From the NCBI RefSeq assembly GCF_036013975.1, contig NZ_CP107904.1, forward strand, positions 7,225,001-7,289,000: a stretch of 64,000 bases of DNA, in the 5' to 3' direction. The notes beneath the pieces were generated by a model. The model did not search any database. It had not been told where the DNA came from and saw only the letters and a program-made list of their open reading frames with translations. This stretch comes from Kitasatospora sp. NBC_00458 (GTDB lineage: Bacteria; Actinomycetota; Actinomycetes; Streptomycetales; Streptomycetaceae). Shown here in pieces: positions 52,535 to 60,671 of the stretch. Within the stretch, counting starts at the first letter, position 1. Each line of letters opens with the position of its first letter. Made by a program: the position numbers and the translations under genes.

Positions 52535-53872
52535 ATGCGCCGAATACTCGCGCCCCTGTCGAGCGCCGTCACCTATGCGCGCTGGCTGCACCTGGTGATC
52601 GGTGTCGTCTTCTCCGGCGTCGTCCTGATGGTCTATCCGGGCGTCTCCGGGGGGAGCCTGACCGAGATCCTGGTGCGCGCCGTCCCGGTGGACGCGGCGC
52701 TGCTCGTCCTGGCCGCCCTGGTGCCCGCGATGCGCCGGGCGGAGGGCGTGCAGGCGCGACTGCTGCTCGTCCCCGACCAGGAGCAGGACATCGCCACCGA
52801 ACCCGCCCGGACCTGGGCCGACCGGCGGCGGACCGCGCTCTGGCTGGTCGGCCGGACCGTCCTCGGGACGGCCGTCGGCGTCCTCTCGATCCTGGTGCCG
52901 GTCGCCGCGGTCGACCTGCTCACCAGTGCGGCACCGGACCTGCACGGCGTCCGGCTCCCCGCCGTGGACGGGCCGTCCTGGTACCCGGCGCTGGCGCCGG
53001 TGCTGCTGTTCGGCCTCGGGTGGGTGATCGTCTGGGCCGGCCGGATCCAGCTCGCCATGGCGACGAGGCTGCTGGGCCCCTCCCCGGCCGAGCGGCTGGC
53101 CGCCGCCGAGCTGCGGGCCGAACGGCTGCTGGAGCGCAACCTGTTGGCCCGCGAGCTGCACGACTCCATAGGCCACGCCCTGACGGTGACGGTCCTCCAG
53201 GCGGGGGCGGCGCGGGCGGTCGCCGATCCGGCGTTCGTCGCCAAGGCGCTCGAAGTCATCGAGGAGACCGGCCGACAGGCGATGGACGACCTGGAACGGA
53301 CCCTCGCACTGCTCCGCGACACCCGGGAGGGCGGGGCGGAGGAGTCCGCCGCGGCCGGGGGAGCCGGGGGCGTCGGGTACGCCGGGGGAGCAGCAGGATC
53401 CGCAGGCGGCGCGGGCGGCGCAGGCGGCGCCGGGGGTGCCGCGGGCGGTGGCCGGGGGGACGCCCGTGAACGGCCCGGGATCGAGCAGCTGCCCGCCCTG
53501 TTCGACACCGCACGGGCGGCCGGGAGCCCGGTCGAGGCCTGGATCGACGCCCCGGCGGCGAAGCTCCCGGGGGTGCTCTCCCGCGAGGGCTACCGGATCG
53601 TCCAGGAGGGCATCACCAACGCCCTCAAGTACGCGCCCGGCGCACCGGTCAGCGTCCGGATCGCCGTCCGGGACGGCCGTCTGGAGCTGCGCTGCGCCAA
53701 CGCCCTCCGGACGGCCGGCGGGGCGGCGGCCGCACCGTCACCGCGCCGGGGCGGCAAGGGACTCCGGGGCATCGGGGAACGGGCCGTGCTGCTCGGCGGC
53801 GAGGCCTCGGCGGGGCCGGAGTCCGGCGAGTGGGTCCTGGCCGTTCGGGTACCCCTACGCTTGGGCGCGTGA
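52535..53872 (+). CDS. NarL-type sensor histidine kinase
   Basis: A 445-residue membrane kinase with four hydrophobic segments in residues 10-180. The phospho-acceptor is His209 in ARELHDSIGHALTVTVLQAG. ATPase motifs are IVQEGITNALKYAPGAP and GGKGLRGIGERAVLLGG. Between them lies a Gly/Ala tract (near-pure GGAGG units, DNA 53352-53460). ATG at 52535. The stop overlaps the response-regulator GTG. The gene is divergent from the ABC exporter, suggesting control of drug or peptide export. Confidence 0.9.
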   Translation: MRRILAPLSSAVTYARWLHLVIGVVFSGVVLMVYPGVSGGSLTEILVRAVPVDAALLVLAALVPAMRRAEGVQARLLLVPDQEQDIATEPARTWADRRRTALWLVGRTVLGTAVGVLSILVPVAAVDLLTSAAPDLHGVRLPAVDGPSWYPALAPVLLFGLGWVIVWAGRIQLAMATRLLGPSPAERLAAAELRAERLLERNLLARELHDSIGHALTVTVLQAGAARAVADPAFVAKALEVIEETGRQAMDDLERTLALLRDTREGGAEESAAAGGAGGVGYAGGAAGSAGGAGGAGGAGGAAGGGRGDARERPGIEQLPALFDTARAAGSPVEAWIDAPAAKLPGVLSREGYRIVQEGITNALKYAPGAPVSVRIAVRDGRLELRCANALRTAGGAAAAPSPRRGGKGLRGIGERAVLLGGEASAGPESGEWVLAVRVPLRLGA

Positions 53873-54534
53873 CGATCGACATTCTGCTGGCGGACGACGA
53901 GGAACTGGTCCGCGCCGGACTGCGCGCCGTGCTGGAGGCGCAGGGCGACCTGCGGGTCGTCGGCGAGGCGGCCGACGGTTCCGAGGCGCTCGCCCTGGCC
54001 CGCCGGCTGCGCCCGCACGTCGTGCTGATGGACGTCCGGATGCCCGGGGTCGACGGGCTCGCCGCCACCCGGGAGCTGGTCCGCGACGGGACCGCCCCCG
54101 GCGGGTACGCGCCGAAGATCCTGGTCGTCACCACCTTCGAGATCGACGACTACGTCTACCGGGCCCTGCGCGCCGGGGCCGACGGCTTCCTCCTGAAGCG
54201 CACCCGGCCGGCCGAGATCGCCCGGGCCGTGCGGCTGGTCGCGGCCGGCGAGTCGCTGCTCTTCCCCGCCCAGATCCGGCGCCTCGCCGCCGGGCAGGGC
54301 AACCGGGAGGCGCGCGAGGCGATGGCACGCGCCGCCCTGACCGAGCGCGAGACCGAGGTACTGCGCCTGGTCGCCCGGGGCCTGACCAACGGGGAGATCG
54401 CCGAGCAGCTGTTCCTCGGCGTGCAGACCGTGAAGACGCACGTCAGCAGTGTGCTGGCGAAGCTCGGCGCGCGCGACCGCACCCAGGCGGTGATCGCCGC
54501 CTACGAGTCGGGCTTCGTGGCGCCCACCGACTGA
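53869..54534 (+). CDS. NarL/LuxR-type response regulator
   Basis: A 221-residue regulator. The receiver domain has LLADDEELVRAG, phospho-acceptor Asp55 in VVLMDVRMPGVDG, and FLLKRTRP. The DNA-binding domain is LTERETEVLRLVARGLTNGE and QTVKTHVSSVLAKLGARDRT. GTG at 53869 overlaps the kinase stop (GTGA). With the kinase it forms the second NarL-type system in this window. Confidence 0.93.
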   Translation: MTIDILLADDEELVRAGLRAVLEAQGDLRVVGEAADGSEALALARRLRPHVVLMDVRMPGVDGLAATRELVRDGTAPGGYAPKILVVTTFEIDDYVYRALRAGADGFLLKRTRPAEIARAVRLVAAGESLLFPAQIRRLAAGQGNREAREAMARAALTERETEVLRLVARGLTNGEIAEQLFLGVQTVKTHVSSVLAKLGARDRTQAVIAAYESGFVAPTD

Positions 54535-54614
54535 CGCGCGGCCGGGTGGGCGGGCGACCGGGCGGGGACGGGGGCGGGGCGGACAGGGCCCCGGAACGGC
54601 GCGCCCGGCCCGGA

Positions 54615-55754
54615 TCAGGCCGGGTACGCGTGCGTCTGGGCGGCCTTGACCGCGGCCCAGACCGTCGCCCCGGGAGCGAGGTCGAGCTCGGCGGCCGCGG
54701 CGGGGGTCAGGTCGGCGGCCATCGGGACCGCGCCGGACAGGTCGGCCCGGACCTGGTCGCCGTGCAGGTCCAGCCCGGTGACCGTCAGCTCCCAGACGTT
54801 GCGCGCGCTGCCCTCCGGCCGTTCGCGGTGCAGCGTGACGGCGGACGGCGGGAACGCCACGAAGGCCGGACCGGACAGCTCCTCGGTCGTGGCCAGCACG
54901 GTGCCGTCCGCCAGCGTGACCCGCCGGCCCTCGGCCGCGCCCTGGTACAGGTTGAGGCCGACCAGCCGGGCGATGTAGTCGGTGCGCGGCCGCCGGGCGA
55001 TCTCCGCCGGGCTGCCGGACTGCACCTCCCGCCCGTCCTCGATCACCACCAGCCGGTCGGCCAGCACCATCGCGTCCAGCGGGTCGTGCGTGACCAGGAC
55101 CGCCACCGCCTCGAACTCGGCCAGGTGGCGCCGGAGCTGCGCCCGGACGTCGAGCCTGGTGCGGGCGTCGAGGGCGGCCAGCGGTTCGTCCAGGAGCAGC
55201 AGCCGCGGGCGCACCGCCAGGGCGCGGGCGAGCGCCACCCGCTGCGCCTGGCCGCCGGAGAGCCGCCCCGGACGGACCTCGGCGTGATCGGCCAGGCCCA
55301 TCCGCTCCAGCCAGCCGGCGGCCTCGGCGCGCGCCTCGCGCTTGGACCGGCCCCGGCAGCGCGGGCCGAAGGCGACGTTGTCGAGCGCACTGAGGTGGGG
55401 GAACAGCAGGTAGTCCTGGAACACCACGCCGACCGGGCGTTCCTCGGCGGGGGTGTGCAGCCGCCGGGCCGGGTCCTCCAGGACGTGGCCGTCGAGCCGA
55501 AGACGGCCGTCGGTGAGCGGCAGCAGCCCGGCGAGCGCGCGCAGGGCGGTGGACTTCCCGGCGCCGTTCGGCCCGAGCAGGGCGACCACCTCACCGGGGG
55601 CGGCGGCCAGCGAGAGGTCCAGGGTGAAGGCGGCGCGGTCCACCCGCAGCCGGGCGTCCAGTCCGGAGGACGGGGCGGTGGGCGGGGTGGAGGACGGGGC
55701 GGCGGGGCCCGCGGGACCCGCGGCGGGACCGGTGGGATCGGCGGGGTGTGTCAT
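54615..55754 (-). CDS. modC: Molybdate ABC transporter ATPase ModC
   Basis: A 379-residue ATPase that powers molybdate import. Walker A is GPNGAGKST (61-69), the Q-loop VVFQDYLLFPHLSALDNVAF, the signature RLSGGQAQRVALARAL, and Walker B LLLLDEPLAALDA. The C-terminal TOBE domain (VTGLDLHGDQVRADLSG, PGATVWAAVKA) binds the oxyanion and may regulate activity. The first 30 residues are a Pro/Ala/Thr lead. The gene follows modB after 139 bases. Confidence 0.9.
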   Translation of the reverse strand: MTHPADPTGPAAGPAGPAAPSSTPPTAPSSGLDARLRVDRAAFTLDLSLAAAPGEVVALLGPNGAGKSTALRALAGLLPLTDGRLRLDGHVLEDPARRLHTPAEERPVGVVFQDYLLFPHLSALDNVAFGPRCRGRSKREARAEAAGWLERMGLADHAEVRPGRLSGGQAQRVALARALAVRPRLLLLDEPLAALDARTRLDVRAQLRRHLAEFEAVAVLVTHDPLDAMVLADRLVVIEDGREVQSGSPAEIARRPRTDYIARLVGLNLYQGAAEGRRVTLADGTVLATTEELSGPAFVAFPPSAVTLHRERPEGSARNVWELTVTGLDLHGDQVRADLSGAVPMAADLTPAAAAELDLAPGATVWAAVKAAQTHAYPA

Positions 55755-55893
55755 CGGCGGTGCGCTCCAGGGGTGCGGCCCGGGGTACTGCCCGGGCCGG
55801 GGTTCGGGCGGTGCCCCGGGCCGAGGGCCGGGAGGCCGCCCGGGACGGGGGCCGGGGCGGACGCCGGGGCGGGGCGGCGGGAGGCGGGCCCGG

Positions 55894-56835
55894 TCACGGC
55901 GCCGACAGCCAGCGGTCGCGCAGACCGGCCAGCACGGCCACCGACACCACCAGCAGCACCAGCGACAACGCGATCGCCGCCTCCGGTTCGGACTCCATCG
56001 CGAGGTAGACGGCGAGCGGCATGGTCTGGGTCCGGCCGGGGAAGTTGCCCGCGAAGGTGATCGTCGCGCCGAACTCGCCGAGCGCCCGGGCCCAGGCCAG
56101 CACCGCGCCGGCGCCGATCCCGGGGGCGATCAGCGGCAGCGTCACCCGGCGGAACGTGGTCAGCCGGGATGCCCCCAGGGTCGCGGCGGCCTCCTCGTAG
56201 CGCGGGTCGGCGGCCCGCAGCGCGCCCTCGACGCTGATCACCAGGAACGGCATCGCGACGAACGCCTCCGCGATCACCACGCCGGTGGTGGTGAACGGCA
56301 GGGTGATGCCGAAGGCCGAGTCCAGCCACGAGCCGACGATGCCGCGCCGGCCGAGGACCAGGAGCAGCGCCACACCGCCGACCACCGGCGGCAGCACCAG
56401 CGGCAGCGTGACCAGGGCCCGGACCAGCCGCCGGCCCGGCAGCTCGGTCCGGGCCAGCAGCCAGGCCAGCGGCACCCCCAGCACCAGCGACACCCCCGTG
56501 GCCGCCGTCGCGCAGACCAGGGAGAGGCGCAGCGCCTCCCACACCTGTGGGCTGGTCAGCTGGTCGGACAGCGAGCTCCACGGTGCCCGGACCAGCAGGC
56601 CGACCAGCGGGAGCACCAGGAACGCCAGGCCGAGCAGCGCCGGGAGCAGCAGCGTGAACGGGACGCGGCGGGACTTCCGGCGCCGCGGGCGGGCCCAGGG
56701 CGCGGCGGCGCGGCCCGGCGCGCCGCCGTCGCCGGACCGGTTGCCGGACCGGTCGGCGGACGACGGGCCGGGGCCGTCCCCGACGGGCGGGCCGGGGTCG
56801 TCCCCGGCGGACCGGCGGGCGGTGCGGCGGATCAC
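55894..56835 (-). CDS. modB: Molybdate ABC transporter permease ModB
   Basis: A 313-residue permease with six hydrophobic segments from about residue 60. The coupling (EAA) motif is YEEAAATLGASRLTTFRRVT and LPLIAPGIGAG. RALGEFGATITFAGNFPGRT is strongly diagnostic for ModB. The N-terminal 58 residues are polar, Arg/Gly/Asp-rich, and unusual. The GTG start overlaps the modA stop (GTGA). Confidence 0.92.
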   Translation of the reverse strand: MIRRTARRSAGDDPGPPVGDGPGPSSADRSGNRSGDGGAPGRAAAPWARPRRRKSRRVPFTLLLPALLGLAFLVLPLVGLLVRAPWSSLSDQLTSPQVWEALRLSLVCATAATGVSLVLGVPLAWLLARTELPGRRLVRALVTLPLVLPPVVGGVALLLVLGRRGIVGSWLDSAFGITLPFTTTGVVIAEAFVAMPFLVISVEGALRAADPRYEEAAATLGASRLTTFRRVTLPLIAPGIGAGAVLAWARALGEFGATITFAGNFPGRTQTMPLAVYLAMESEPEAAIALSLVLLVVSVAVLAGLRDRWLSAP

Positions 56836-57674
56836 GGCGCCTGGAAGCCCGCCGCGGTGAGCACCTGCTGCGCCTCGGGCGACGCGATGTAGGCGACGAA
56901 GGCGGCGGCGCCGTCCTTGTTCGGCGCCTTGGCGAGGGAGGCGATCGGGTAGTCGTTCACGGCCTGGGCGGCCTCGGGGAATTCCACGCCGTCGATCTTC
57001 GCAGCATCGGCCTTCACGTCGGTGCGGTACACCAGCGACGCGTCGACCTCGCCCAGTTCGACCTTGGTCAGCGCGCCCTTGACGTCCTGCTCCAGCGTGA
57101 CGGGGGTGAGGGTGACGTTCCCGGCCTTGAGCGCGGTCAGGGCGGCGGCGCCGCAGGGCACCTCCTTCGCGCAGAGCGCGACCTTCACGCCGGGGGCGGC
57201 GAGGTCGGCGAGTCCGGCGATGTGCTTGGGGTTGCCCTTGGGGACGGCGATGGCGAGCGTGTTCTTCACGAAGGTCCTGGGCGTGCCGCTCGCGCCGCCC
57301 GCGTCGGTGACGGTCTTCATGGTGGCCGGGCTGGCGGCGGCGAAGACGTCGGCGGGGGCGCCCGAGTTGATGCTGGCGGCGAGGGCGGAGCTGCCGCCGA
57401 AGTTGAAGGTGACCTTGGCGCCCGGGTTGGCGGCCTCGAACTTCTTGCCGAGCTCGGTGAAGCTCTCCTTGAGCGAGGCGGCGGCGAAGACGGTGACGGC
57501 GCCGGAGGCCTTCGGCGCCGTCGCGGCGGCGGTGCCGGGGGAGGCGGGGGCCGAGGTGCCGGTGGCGCCCGCGTTCTTGGAGCCGCCGTCGCTGCCGTCG
57601 CTGCTGCAGGCGGCCGTCCCGAGGCCGAGGACGAGGGCCGTGGTGGCGGCGACGGCGAGTCTGCGGGTGTTCAT
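56832..57674 (-). CDS. modA: Molybdate-binding lipoprotein ModA
   Basis: A 280-residue substrate-binding lipoprotein. The signal peptide MNTRRLAVAATTALVLGLGT ends in a lipobox with lipid-attached Cys23. Family motifs include VFAAASLKESFTELGKKFE, FNFGGSSALAASINSGAPAD, VFAAASPATMK and SLVYRTDVK. Ser in AAASL and SSAL contact the oxyanion in known ModA. A Ser/Gly/Ala linker follows the lipobox. The gene leads the modABC operon and has paired palindromes upstream. Confidence 0.93.
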   Translation of the reverse strand: MNTRRLAVAATTALVLGLGTAACSSDGSDGGSKNAGATGTSAPASPGTAAATAPKASGAVTVFAAASLKESFTELGKKFEAANPGAKVTFNFGGSSALAASINSGAPADVFAAASPATMKTVTDAGGASGTPRTFVKNTLAIAVPKGNPKHIAGLADLAAPGVKVALCAKEVPCGAAALTALKAGNVTLTPVTLEQDVKGALTKVELGEVDASLVYRTDVKADAAKIDGVEFPEAAQAVNDYPIASLAKAPNKDGAAAFVAYIASPEAQQVLTAAGFQAP

Positions 57675-57722
57675 TCCCTTGGTTCCCCTCCTGGACGCGC
57701 CGGAAGGGGCGCGGGGTCAACA

Positions 57723-57766
57723 CCGCAGGTGCGGCGATTTCGGTGATTATAGTGCCGCAATTGCGG
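57723..57766. promoter_or_regulatory. Paired CCGCA-NN-TGCGG palindromes upstream of modA
   Basis: CCGCAGGTGCGG (57723-57734) and CCGCAATTGCGG (57755-57766) are two versions of one palindrome with centres 32 bases apart, about three helical turns. They lie 49-92 bases before the modA start. A dimeric repressor responding to molybdate is plausible, but no ModE gene is in the window. Confidence 0.55.
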
Positions 57767-58132
57767 GCTAAGAGTCGTCTGTTTCATCGCACAGGCGAGG
57801 GCGGCCCTGCCTGCCGGGCCCCTGTCGGAAGACGCAAACCCCGGCCGTCCGGCCGCTGGTGCCACGGCCGGTGGGTGCTCGACGGGCGGGTGGTGGGCGT
57901 GGGACACGGAGGGGGCGTGCGGGCGGCGGGAGGGAGCGCGTGCGCACGGGGAGGGCGGCCGGGTGCGCGGGGTGTCGAGGGCCGAAAACCCTTCGCGCGC
58001 GGGCGGTCCCACAGGTCAGAGTGGCTCCCGTCCGCACGTCCCGCACGTCCCGTACGTCCTGCCGGCCCCCGGGGGCCGGCACGCCGTGCACAGAGCCGGC
58101 CGCCCGGTCGGGCCCGGGGGAGGAGTACGTCC
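57767..58132. other. Divergent intergenic region before the RNA ligase
   Basis: No gene was recognised. The only regularity is a triple 9-base direct repeat, CGCACGTCC/CGCACGTCC/CGTACGTCC, near 58034-58060. GGGGGAGG (58105-58112 region) and AGGAG lie just before the ligase start. Confidence 0.35.
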
Positions 58133-59200
58133 ATGTCCACGCTGCGAGTCACCGTCGAGCAACTGACCATCCTCGACCATCCGAACGCCGACGCCCTCGA
58201 ACTCGCCCAGGTCGGCCTCTACCGCGCGGTGGTGGCCAAGGGGGCGTACCGCACCGGCGACTACGCCGTCTACATCCCGGAGCAGGCCGTGCTGCCCGCC
58301 CCGCTGATCGAGGAGCTGGGGCTGACCGGCCGGCTGGCCGGCGGGAACGCCGACCGGGTCAAGGCGGTCCGGCTGCGCGGCGAGCTGTCCCAGGGCATCG
58401 TCTGCCGGCCCGGCGCCCTGGCGGGCACCGACCTGGAGTCCGCCGCCGGCAGCGGGGAGGACTTCGCCGGGCTGCTGGGCGTCACCAAGTGGCAGCCGCC
58501 GATCCCGACCTCGATGAACGGCGAGGTGGTCCGCGCGCCGGACCTGCTGCCGTGGGTGGACATCGAGAACCTCAAGCGCTTCCCGGACGTCTTCACGCCC
58601 GGCGAGCCCGTCGTCCTGACCGAGAAGCTGCACGGCAGCTGCTGCCTGGTCACCTACCACGCCGCCACCGGCGAGGTGCAGGTGTCCTCCAAGGGCATCG
58701 GGGCCCAGGGGCTCGCGCTGGTCGAGGACGAGCGCAACCTGTACTGGCGGGCGGTTCGGGCGCACGGCATCCCGGCCGTCGCCGCGCGGCTGGCCGAGCG
58801 GCTCGGCGCCGAGCGGGTCGGCATCTTCGGCGAGGTCTACGGCGCCGGGGTGCAGGACCTCACCTACGGCGAGTCCGGCCGCACCGAACTCCCCGGCTAC
58901 GCGGCGTTCGACGTCTCGGCCGTGGTGGACGGGCGGCTGTGCTGGCTGCCGGCGGCCGAACTGCTGGACGGGGAGCTGCCGGTGGTCCCGGAGCTGTGGC
59001 GCGGTCCGTTCGAGACCGGGACGGTCCTGGCGCTGGCCCAGGGGCGGGAGTCGGTCTCGGGGCGGGGACTGCACCTGCGCGAGGGTGTGGTGATCAGGCC
59101 GGTGACCGAGCGGTACAGCCCGGTGGTGGGCGGGCGCGCGATCGCCAAGGTGGTCAGTGACGCCTACCTGACCCGCAAGGGCGGCACCGAGTACGAGTAG
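58133..59200 (+). CDS. ATP-dependent RNA ligase, DRB0094 (Rnl5-like) family
   Basis: A 355-residue nucleotidyltransferase. The adenylation motif KxHG appears as EKLHGSC, with Lys165 the likely AMP-linked residue. Other motifs include GIFGEVYGAGVQDLTYG (motif III region) and REGVVIRPV (motif IV), followed by AKVVSDAYLTRKGG with motif V lysine. The N-terminal 130 residues form the OB-like module of the Deinococcus RNA ligase group. It may seal nicked RNA in repair. ATG 58133 follows AGGAG. Confidence 0.88.
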   Translation: MSTLRVTVEQLTILDHPNADALELAQVGLYRAVVAKGAYRTGDYAVYIPEQAVLPAPLIEELGLTGRLAGGNADRVKAVRLRGELSQGIVCRPGALAGTDLESAAGSGEDFAGLLGVTKWQPPIPTSMNGEVVRAPDLLPWVDIENLKRFPDVFTPGEPVVLTEKLHGSCCLVTYHAATGEVQVSSKGIGAQGLALVEDERNLYWRAVRAHGIPAVAARLAERLGAERVGIFGEVYGAGVQDLTYGESGRTELPGYAAFDVSAVVDGRLCWLPAAELLDGELPVVPELWRGPFETGTVLALAQGRESVSGRGLHLREGVVIRPVTERYSPVVGGRAIAKVVSDAYLTRKGGTEYE

Positions 59201-59256
59201 GGCCGGTGCCGGTGCCGGGTGTGGTGGCCCGGGGCGGTGCCGGCCGGGGCGGACGG

Positions 59257-59297
59257 ACACCGGGGGCGCCGCGCTTTCGGTGCGGCGCCCCCGGTGT
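59257..59297. terminator. Bidirectional terminator after the RNA ligase gene
   Basis: ACACCGGGGGCGCCGC and its exact complement make a 16-bp stem around a 9-base loop containing TTTCG. It lies between convergent genes ending at 59200 and 59313. Confidence 0.85.
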
Positions 59298-59312
59298 CGC
59301 CTTCGCGGGCGG

Positions 59313-59717
59313 TCAGCCGCGCGACTGGAACGCGATCCGGGTCCAGCTGGAGCCCGGGCAGTTGCCCCAGACCGCCCACGGCTCGGGCCGGGCGCCGATC
59401 CAGAGCCCGGTGCTGGACGTGCCGTTGGCGCAGTACGTGATGGTGCGCAGTTCGCCGGAGTAGATCCGGCAGTTGCCCTCCCAGCGCCAGCCGTAGTCGG
59501 CGGTGATGACGCAGCGGTAGGAGGCGGTGATCGCGGTGGGCGACGCGACGCCCGAGCCGGCCGTGATGGTCTGGTCGGCGGCTCGGGGCCGCTCGGGGGC
59601 GGGGGCGGGGGCGGCCGGCCGGGCGGCGGCGGGGAGGGCGGTGGTGCCGAGCACGCCGAGGGCGGCGAGCGCCGCCATCCCGAGCTTGGCGATGTTCCGG
59701 GCGGTACGACCTGTCAT
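59313..59717 (-). CDS. Small secreted protein of unknown function
   Basis: A 134-residue exported protein. A signal peptide spans about residues 1-32 (KLGMAALAALGVLGTTALPA, cleavage near AAARP). The mature part has four cysteines in pairs-like spacing (YRCVITADYG, EGNCRIYSGE, ITYCANGTSS, WGNCPGSSW), probably two disulfides, and is Trp-rich. GAGGAG precedes the ATG. It could be a surface-active or binding protein; I do not recognise the family. Confidence 0.75.
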   Translation of the reverse strand: MTGRTARNIAKLGMAALAALGVLGTTALPAAARPAAPAPAPERPRAADQTITAGSGVASPTAITASYRCVITADYGWRWEGNCRIYSGELRTITYCANGTSSTGLWIGARPEPWAVWGNCPGSSWTRIAFQSRG

Positions 59718-59845
59718 GGCGTTGACTCCTCGCTCATCGGGTGTGGTCCCGCCCGGGAAGCGGGGGAATTCCAATTCCCTTACGCCGCCCGGGTGGTGAC
59801 GTATTGCACACGAATGACTGCGGACAGTGGGGTGACGAACTATGA

Positions 59846-59861
59846 TGTGATGTGCGTCACA
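59846..59861. promoter_or_regulatory. CRP-type site upstream of the sigma-factor gene
   Basis: TGTGA-N6-TCACA is an exact match to the CRP consensus half-sites. It lies 61 bases before the ECF sigma ATG and overlaps TATGAT (59841-59846), a possible -10. Actinomycete Crp recognises closely related sites. Whether it activates or represses is unknown. Confidence 0.6.
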
Positions 59862-59921
59862 AGCCGGGTGGTCGGTGTCCGCCGCCTGGGCTTTCGGGTG
59901 CCGATTTCCGAGGGGAGCGGC

Positions 59922-60626
59922 ATGGATTCCTCGTCAGGCTGTCGGGGTGGGCGGGATCCGGACTCCGGCTCCGGGGGCGATCCGGCCGATTTCGACCGGG
60001 TGTTCACGGAATTGCTGCCGCGGCTCCACCGGGCGGCCGTTCAGCTCACCGGGAACCGGTTCGGTGCGGGGGACGTCGTCCACGACGCCTATCTGCGAAT
60101 AGCCCGCCGTCCCGACCGGTTCCTCCGCCACCCGCAGCCCTACGCCTACGTGTTCACCACGATGGTCAACATCCTTCGCGACGAGTGGCGGCGCGACCGC
60201 CGTCGCATGCTCCTCCCGGAGGTGGGGGACGGCGTGGCCGGCCGGGCCGGCCGGGCCGACCCGTCGTGCGGCGGGGTGGGCGAGCTGCAGGCGCACTGGG
60301 AGGTGGTCCGGCTGCTGGGCTGCCTGACCGCCAAGCAGGCGCGGGCGGTGCTCCTGGTCGACCTCGACGGGTACGGCCTGGAGGAGGCGGCGCGGCTGCT
60401 CGGCGTGCACCGCTCCACCCTGGCGGTCACCCGGCGGCGGGCCCTGGTCCGGCTGCGGGCCGTCCTCGAACGGGAGCGCGAGGCGGGGGTGCCCCCGGCC
60501 CGCCTGCCGGCGCCCCGGCCCGAGCCGCCGTCGGAGCCGCCGTCGGAGCCGCGGTCCGACCGGCGGTCCGACCCGCCGTCCGGCCTGCCGTCCGATCCGC
60601 CGGACGGGCCCGACGCACCGAACTGA
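59922..60626 (+). CDS. ECF-type RNA polymerase sigma factor
   Basis: A 234-residue sigma factor. Region 2 is FDRVFTELLPRLHRAAVQLT and GDVVHDAYLRIARRPDRF; region 4 is LTAKQARAVLLVDLDGYGLE, EAARLLGVHRSTLAVTRRRA. No anti-sigma gene with a clear zinc motif follows. The C-terminal 45 residues are Pro/Ser repeats (PPSEP, RSDRRSD) from a short tandem repeat. It starts at ATG 59922 after GGGGAG. Its regulon is unknown; the next gene may be its partner. Confidence 0.88.
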   Translation: MDSSSGCRGGRDPDSGSGGDPADFDRVFTELLPRLHRAAVQLTGNRFGAGDVVHDAYLRIARRPDRFLRHPQPYAYVFTTMVNILRDEWRRDRRRMLLPEVGDGVAGRAGRADPSCGGVGELQAHWEVVRLLGCLTAKQARAVLLVDLDGYGLEEAARLLGVHRSTLAVTRRRALVRLRAVLEREREAGVPPARLPAPRPEPPSEPPSEPRSDRRSDPPSGLPSDPPDGPDAPN

Positions 60627-60671
60627 CGGCAAGTCAGCTCCTCCGCCGACTCGGCCCGTACGCTGAAAATC

